A DNA stretch of 42,388 nt from Anaerolineae bacterium (GTDB lineage Bacteria > Chloroflexota > Anaerolineae > Epilineales > Epilineaceae). The position numbers were made by a program, and so were the translations under genes. The notes beneath the pieces were generated by a model that saw only the letters and a program-made list of their open reading frames with translations, was not told where the DNA came from and did no database searches. Location: NCBI GenBank assembly GCA_029262755.1, contig JAJCYU010000044.1, positions 1 to 42,388 on the forward strand, in the 5' to 3' direction. This document shows, piece after piece, positions 40,701 through 42,388 of this stretch. Each line of letters starts with the position of its first letter. The first letter of the stretch is position 1.

Positions 40701-42388
40701 TCTGCTCCTCGACCAGCTGCACCTTGGGTGGCTGCAGATCGGCAGCCTCAACATCGCGCGCCACTCTCACGCTGCGGCCCTCGTGTCGCCGGACCAGTAC
40801 ATCATCGTGATCGGCGGCGAGGGCGCCAGCGGCGTGCTCACTAGCACGGAAAAGGTCAACGGTTCCCTGTCGACGTGGACCCCCGTCGGCGGACTGAACG
40901 TCGGCCGGAAGCACCTGACCGCGACGGCTCTCCAGGACGGCAAGGTCCTGGTTGCCGGCGGCACCGACGCGGCGGGCAATCCGCTGAAGTCGGCCGAGAT
41001 GTACGATCCGGCCACCGAGATGTGGACGCTCGTCGCCCCGATGGGCGAATCTCGAACGCTGGCCACGGCCACGTTGTTGGACGACGGCCGCGTGCTGGTC
41101 GTGGCCGGACAGAGCGCGGCCGGCAAGGTGCTCAACACCGCGGAGATCTACGATCCGGCTACGGACACGTGGACGCCCACCAATCCGCTCGTTGTGGCGC
41201 GCTATTCGCACACAGCGACGAAGCTCGTGGACGGCCGCGTGGTCATCATCGGCGGCATCGGCGAAAACGGTGAGCCCATCGCGGCGGTCGAGATCTTCGA
41301 CCCCAACGCCAATCCTCTTCTCGGCACGCCCTGTCAGAATGCCCTGGGGCCGCTGCGCGACAACGGGGGCCCGACGCTGACCCGCGCGTTGCCGGCGATC
41401 AGTCCCGCGATCGACGCCGGTCTCGACCCCGCGGACTGTATGCGGCCCGTGGACCAGCGCGGCAGCCCGCGCCACAAGAAGCTCCGCTGCGACAGCGGTG
41501 CCTACGAGGGCGGCGGCAACAAGATCAGGGTGTGCCCCACGTGCCAGCCCGACCCGGACCAGTTGATCTTCAGCGACCTGCAGACGGCGCTGCTCTGTTC
41601 CTTCGGCGGCGACACGATCTGCCTTGATCCCGGCACGTATACGGGCAACTTTGTGATCTACAAGGACACGACGCTCACGCACAACGTACCGGACCTCAAG
41701 ACGGTGAACGTCGAGGGCTCGGTCGATACGCGCGTCATCCTGCAGCATTCGCCCAAGACCATCGAGGAGCAGCGGCAGGACGTGGAAGCCCTGACCGCAC
41801 AAGAGCCCAAGCTCGGCACGGTACTGAGCGTGAAGGGCTTCAGCTATCCCGCGGCTGCCGCCACGACGCCGGTGACCGTCTCCGCGGACGTCAGCGTGAC
41901 GTTACGCGCCATGACCATCCGCCACGGATTTAATGTCGAGGGCGGTGGCGTCTTCAACATCGGCAAGCTCAGCATCTTCACCTCCACGCTCCACGACAAC
42001 GCCGCGGTCAACAGGCCCCGCGTCCCGTTGGCCGATCTCTCCAAGGTAGAGAACCTGGGCCGCGGCGGCGCCATCTTCAACAAGGGCGAGCTGCACGTCG
42101 AGCGCAGCACGATCTCCGCGAACCGTTCCGAAGGCTTCGGCGGTGCGATCTACGTCGACGGCTCGGTCAACATCGGCGAGAAGGATGCGGCCAAGCTCAA
42201 GAGGGCCATGCTCGTGCACGACACATTGGCCTTCAACGAGGCGGTGCGTCTCGGCGTAGAGCGAGTCATCCTCTACTTCGACCAGCTGCAGCAGGGGGGC
42301 GGTGCCTTCAAGAAGGTTGATACAACGTTCTTGTCCGGAGATCGCATCCTGATTCAGAACAAGCTGCCGGCGTCCGTGCTATTCCGCG
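31762..42388 (+). CDS. Giant secreted beta-helix/propeller protein, cut by window end (at least 3542 aa)
   Basis: I read this frame triplet by triplet from 31762 to the window end and found no stop. The ATG follows GAGGA with seven-base spacing. An alternative ATG at 31687 overlaps the previous stop (TGATG) and adds 25 residues. A signal peptide spans about 1-43 (ending ALAAREAP). Three cycles of right-handed beta-helix are seen, with GGGVxNxG or GGAxFNxG turns, starting near residues 95, 2123 and 3255. The first two end in a choice-of-anchor-Q-type domain (LGPLANNGGKTLTH, 2053-2117; LGPLRDNGGPTLTR, 3192-3250). Inserted within are 28 FG-GAP/VCBS calcium-loop repeats (187-1753), 7 more (2322-2677) and 7 kelch repeats (2823-3183). 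A Thr/Pro linker is at about 1060-1113. Probable extracellular adhesive or structural protein; the anchor, if any, lies beyond the window. Confidence 0.93.
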   Translation, partial: MSNSRNRGISNTRGRRTALAMGMAFAAATAGGAMIALPGALAAREAPTRAEDGLTQQGRSAPIADASAALAAVPQSVAAQAATIGRTWHVSTAGNDTASCGTQGAPCKTVSYVLGSARPTQGGDAVSAGDVVELADGTFEENLVVKNRNVTLRGQGTSRTTLANSATFGDLDQLMQTITETNVSAVAVADFNGDGRIDLAVANKGTGGRSRVYLHTGATAPYSGVTPVELHSPPDALDTRALIAGDFNGDGLIDLAEGNEGGATRLFLNNGLGGFGAGADALVTQTNATRSLVGADLNGDGNLDLVEGNYNQTNHVYLGAGNGTFMDGGAITTDADKTRSVAAGDVDGDGRPDVLAANEGEKNRLYLNNGQGVFPAGTDIDPTATNGSSSAVLSDVDGDNRLDALFGNDGQANRVYLNNGTGLPFSGVAGSTISTDTHATQAMAVGDVDANADGRADVFVANAGAPGANFVYLNAGGTAPFSGTVRNGLGTSHLASTALALADLDGDGDLDVVDAGGGTVNLWRNGLALSTGRPLTLEPGDGRLVVDAFGGTPMSMTIPAGDTSSSPDRFHNSVATADVDGDGDLDVVLGRSGAYGPIGENGYGDSRAPQVFLNDGTGGLTLTPPLKDENSTYRNDSQYIDLGDLTGDGRPELVVASYRCQWAAGSCAPGIFAYLNTGSITHPFSAEPVVIRNDYYGTVARIADINLDGHNDILWGDRGGGHGIDVCYGDGTWPFDGNTCTGETPGDWSLDIGLADFNRDGAPDMVTSGDNFIHVVLNRKTGNPSDRQFSGTGVKTYRFDFSYSTYRLAAHDFTNDGWPDFVAGFSIKNEPKLLLYANSQDPDDPFGGVSPVVIEPGNVGSDNGKGVRGFGVGDADRDGDLDLVVTFSNRSASDPQPTKLFLNNGSGLPFVGVTPIVLDGDVTEGNRWDAEISDLTGDGWPDIILPSRYEPTYVIKNNGASPFTGGANDLLIGPASGMTKTLDLHMVDVDGDGRPDALNVFGGSAPSAELFINNGTGDPFEGTSPSGLNVANARSVATGDLDNDGDLDVVFGVRGVMPPAPTATGAPSPTPTLTPSPTPTGGFTPTATVAPTNTVTPTATTTPSPTATPLIGSPFTNKVILNGGAGSGVDPYSGITPTQMSGILRNTTAIVLADFDGDGKLDAITGNGGEEGAQKNVFYKGNGDGTFATGVDGWSATRTTYGLAYGDVDKDGNVDVVAANDTSAMRLYRGNGAGGFPAANRHDLPNSGDGVRAVALFDVDGDGDLDLVTAASAASEPNRIYLNTGTAPFFTTGSKIDLPDPAASHDVDVQDIDGDGRFDIVVANRGSANRAYLQGVSASTWSASEVGSGVSNTIQIAALDTNGDGSVDIVAGHEDHVNTITLNARKTVPFGGSAFLNPVGNDTQDVELFDVDADGDLDVVTGNGGGRSIGQANEVQLNRGNGTFEVPLTIGSDRDRTTGIEVGDVNGDGNPDIVVSNGGTTAAENKIYLHSGNATGPFQNVAAQNVSDEQEKSSDLALVDIDGDNDLDLVVVNDGAVNRVYYNSGGQFSGNQGSGGDPITGDGDASRALAVGDLNKDGRPDIVVANVGVNKAFLNDGSGAFAPSVQASGDESFGDSGGQSVAVAVGDVDGDGDDDTVIGNANQKDRLFLNSGNGRFGNPIDLVGRTSVLSPALSVTSTTSVALADVDGDNDLDLIVGYSNQPKDLFLNEGGANPFGGEAVGIDGFDSASALTLGDIDGDQDLDLVTGRSGTGDAGRNIVTFNIKGSKVRVENMTLARGSAEDGGGALSRFGTLEFKDCRIANNTASKDGGGVWVDKNAALAISHCTVERNSSSGRGGGIYLGASADSTTLSDVEFLNNTANIGGAMFSGVDEEIEDSTFDGNRAANNGGALFSQGKLDVRASTFSRNTAGADGGAVYIGAEASLKLVNGTVSYNVAKGNGAGIYNAGTANLRFDTFVANALQFVTVPVRDPSLVKGVTLFNAAGATAETIATIFAEPLVLGAPSANSTVAENCNTALASQGNNRVFPGRVSAAGGQTDSSCGLALDEELTVAHKLGPLANNGGKTLTHRPFKTDDTVLDVVSPASCEVDIDQRGRDRPSVGLRDAAQPRAWCDVGAVEIGAATLFVCGPPLSRATHRPRCTFLSVKDAMAQADQGDTIVVSGVVTETVVVNKDVVLTGPRKEDNLEPGTHMGFLQFSPNKPKGLGLVTGTVVSVQPGISATIRNLNIRHGDGKDGGGVRNEGTLLIEGASIYNNAAVDGGGVHNKGILKVINSTITENEASGDGGGLFNASGATSNLHSVTLADNGTGANRTFGGGASRDGDVGDIDGDGNLDLVVVRDSSVWFQKGKGSAAFDNAVDLGSLQLSAGDVPLSVVVTNVNATGAMSDTFLDIIVGHRRGSPRLYKGKAGGSFEAPVLIDPAQGAGETLEIRSIAVGDVNGDGRVDVVAATGFSSHHNQLYTGAVSPTFNAAVDIGGASDKDEAEAIALADVDADGKLDLAVATGGNTVAHKIYENDGSAGVFADGRKIGEITGTNPDSFHGLSIAAGDLVGDTKPDLVIGNLGGRFWLFEATGAFTTQGGFDSGDTYGDSDGIAVNALALGDIDGDGKLDVVAGHNAPKRKTYHPNMGNGTLRAPIFVGADNDAIDEATVGDLILANLDGDTAPDLVGLHLGSADKVYPNLRASKPDEPFKQGTTGPNNMHNSSAISGSVTARNSLLRALEPSPSGVQCTAAITTNTIFDGGGNFVCAEKCFNGGPLAMAGGGGGPLVAAQARTDSLGTRLRRGIQRFFNRGSEDDVAEANGASIDAAAGVAQAAAAPTPIGSWTRRTDVPAPRSQHGAALLGDGLRILVTGGKDTNNAAMTNTTIVDFISNSPPRDVKPMDDGRYAHSTTRVNLQPNQGEDAIWRVLVTGGRQGTMASGIITSTELYTTTPSPDGDWTDTGNLNFARSEHVATSVSHDRSQGIVVTGGNGRSGLLDTAEILLLDQLHLGWLQIGSLNIARHSHAAALVSPDQYIIVIGGEGASGVLTSTEKVNGSLSTWTPVGGLNVGRKHLTATALQDGKVLVAGGTDAAGNPLKSAEMYDPATEMWTLVAPMGESRTLATATLLDDGRVLVVAGQSAAGKVLNTAEIYDPATDTWTPTNPLVVARYSHTATKLVDGRVVIIGGIGENGEPIAAVEIFDPNANPLLGTPCQNALGPLRDNGGPTLTRALPAISPAIDAGLDPADCMRPVDQRGSPRHKKLRCDSGAYEGGGNKIRVCPTCQPDPDQLIFSDLQTALLCSFGGDTICLDPGTYTGNFVIYKDTTLTHNVPDLKTVNVEGSVDTRVILQHSPKTIEEQRQDVEALTAQEPKLGTVLSVKGFSYPAAAATTPVTVSADVSVTLRAMTIRHGFNVEGGGVFNIGKLSIFTSTLHDNAAVNRPRVPLADLSKVENLGRGGAIFNKGELHVERSTISANRSEGFGGAIYVDGSVNIGEKDAAKLKRAMLVHDTLAFNEAVRLGVERVILYFDQLQQGGGAFKKVDTTFLSGDRILIQNKLPASVLFR
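32320..37020 (+). repeat. 28 FG-GAP/VCBS repeats with calcium-binding loops
   Basis: I counted 28 motifs of the type V-x-D-x-D/N-G-D-G-x-x-D-L/I-V-V-A-N, from VADFNGDGRIDLAVAN to LGDIDGDQDLDLVTGR. Sixteen precede and twelve follow the Thr/Pro linker. A few lack one ligand (LGDLTGDGRPE, AHDFTNDGWPD). Such repeats form seven-bladed beta-propellers, as in integrin alpha subunits; 28 would make four. Confidence 0.85.
34939..35096 (+). repeat. Thr/Pro-rich linker coding repeat
   Basis: About 52 codons reading largely Thr, Pro, Ser and Ala (PTPTLTPSPTPT style) split the FG-GAP block. It is an extended, possibly O-glycosylated spacer. A shorter one occurs at about 30660-30720 in the neighbouring gene. 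Confidence 0.8.
37921..38112 (+). other. First choice-of-anchor-Q-type domain
   Basis: Residues about 2053-2117 read KLGPLANNGGKTLTHRPF, then a Cys-containing VDIDQRGRDRPS and end WCDVGAVE. This matches the common closing domain (LGPLxxNGGxTxTH ... DQRGxxR ... CDxGAxE) of bacterial beta-helix surface proteins. A second copy is at 41335-41510, ending CDSGAYE. Confidence 0.8.
38725..39790 (+). repeat. Seven FG-GAP/VCBS repeats (second propeller block)
   Basis: Motifs in order: VGDIDGDGNLD, a degenerate NVNATGAMSDTFLD, VGDVNGDGRVD, LADVDADGKLD, AGDLVGDTKPD, LGDIDGDGKLD and LANLDGDTAPD. Seven blades suggest one complete propeller, inserted into the second beta-helix cycle. Confidence 0.75.
40231..41325 (+). 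repeat. Seven kelch-type repeats
   Basis: Seven units of 40-60 codons each have a hydrophobic strand ending VTGG, VIGG, VAGG or IIGG. In the better-conserved ones this is followed by TAEIYDPATDTWT and a small-residue R-x-x-H-x-A/T-A strand. This is a kelch beta-propeller of the galactose-oxidase type, placed between the second beta-helix and its closing choice-of-anchor-Q domain. Confidence 0.8.

Noticed and set aside
38851-41802. 983-codon open frame on the minus strand
   Set aside because: It mirrors the plus-strand giant gene, whose product has clear FG-GAP, kelch and choice-of-anchor-Q motifs. The antisense translation is Arg/Ala/Val/Asp-rich without domains, typical for the complement of GC-rich coding DNA.

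Overview
The window is GC-rich throughout (roughly two-thirds GC), with tightly packed genes, frequent GTGA, ATGA and TGATG start/stop overlaps and good GGAGG-type ribosome binding sites. Nothing identifies the species. The DUF11 arrays, FG-GAP propellers, choice-of-anchor-Q domains and Thr/Pro-rich PTATPTPSPT-style linkers resemble environmental Chloroflexota (Anaerolineae/Caldilineae-like); that assignment is inference. No tRNA, rRNA, CRISPR array, transposase or phage gene was seen.

Left part (1-5.8 kb): ordinary small genes. These are the 5' end of an unidentified minus-strand gene, a class I SAM methyltransferase, a luciferase-like flavin monooxygenase split by one in-frame amber codon, a small membrane protein, a zinc membrane dipeptidase (M19) in a two-gene operon with an ankyrin-repeat protein, and a small secreted or membrane-anchored protein.

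Middle (5.8-13.8 kb, all minus strand): a heterodimeric ABC exporter pair with the usual one-good-site/one-degenerate-site asymmetry, a THUMP-type RNA methyltransferase (RlmL/YpsC family), and a secreted multidomain protein with a redoxin-like N-terminus, a PA domain and a peptide-N-glycosidase F-like core.

Right part (14.3-42.4 kb, all plus strand) is the notable region: three consecutive large exported proteins with short gaps, each with a signal peptide and its own Shine-Dalgarno. The first (4802 aa) carries 27 DUF11-type beta-sandwich domains. Sixteen of them form four tandem copies of a four-domain A-B-C-D super-repeat of 596-598 codons, followed by a separate C-terminal region with about four copies of another module. 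The second (936 aa) has an SdrD/CnaB-like domain. The third starts at 31762 and stays open to the window edge (at least 3542 codons, checked codon by codon). It is a beta-helix/choice-of-anchor-Q protein repeated in three cycles, into which beta-propeller blocks (28 FG-GAP repeats, 7 FG-GAP repeats, 7 kelch repeats) appear to be inserted. Together these look like an operon for very large cell-surface or extracellular structural/adhesive proteins. No LPXTG, PEP-CTERM or C-terminal membrane anchor is visible in the two complete ones.
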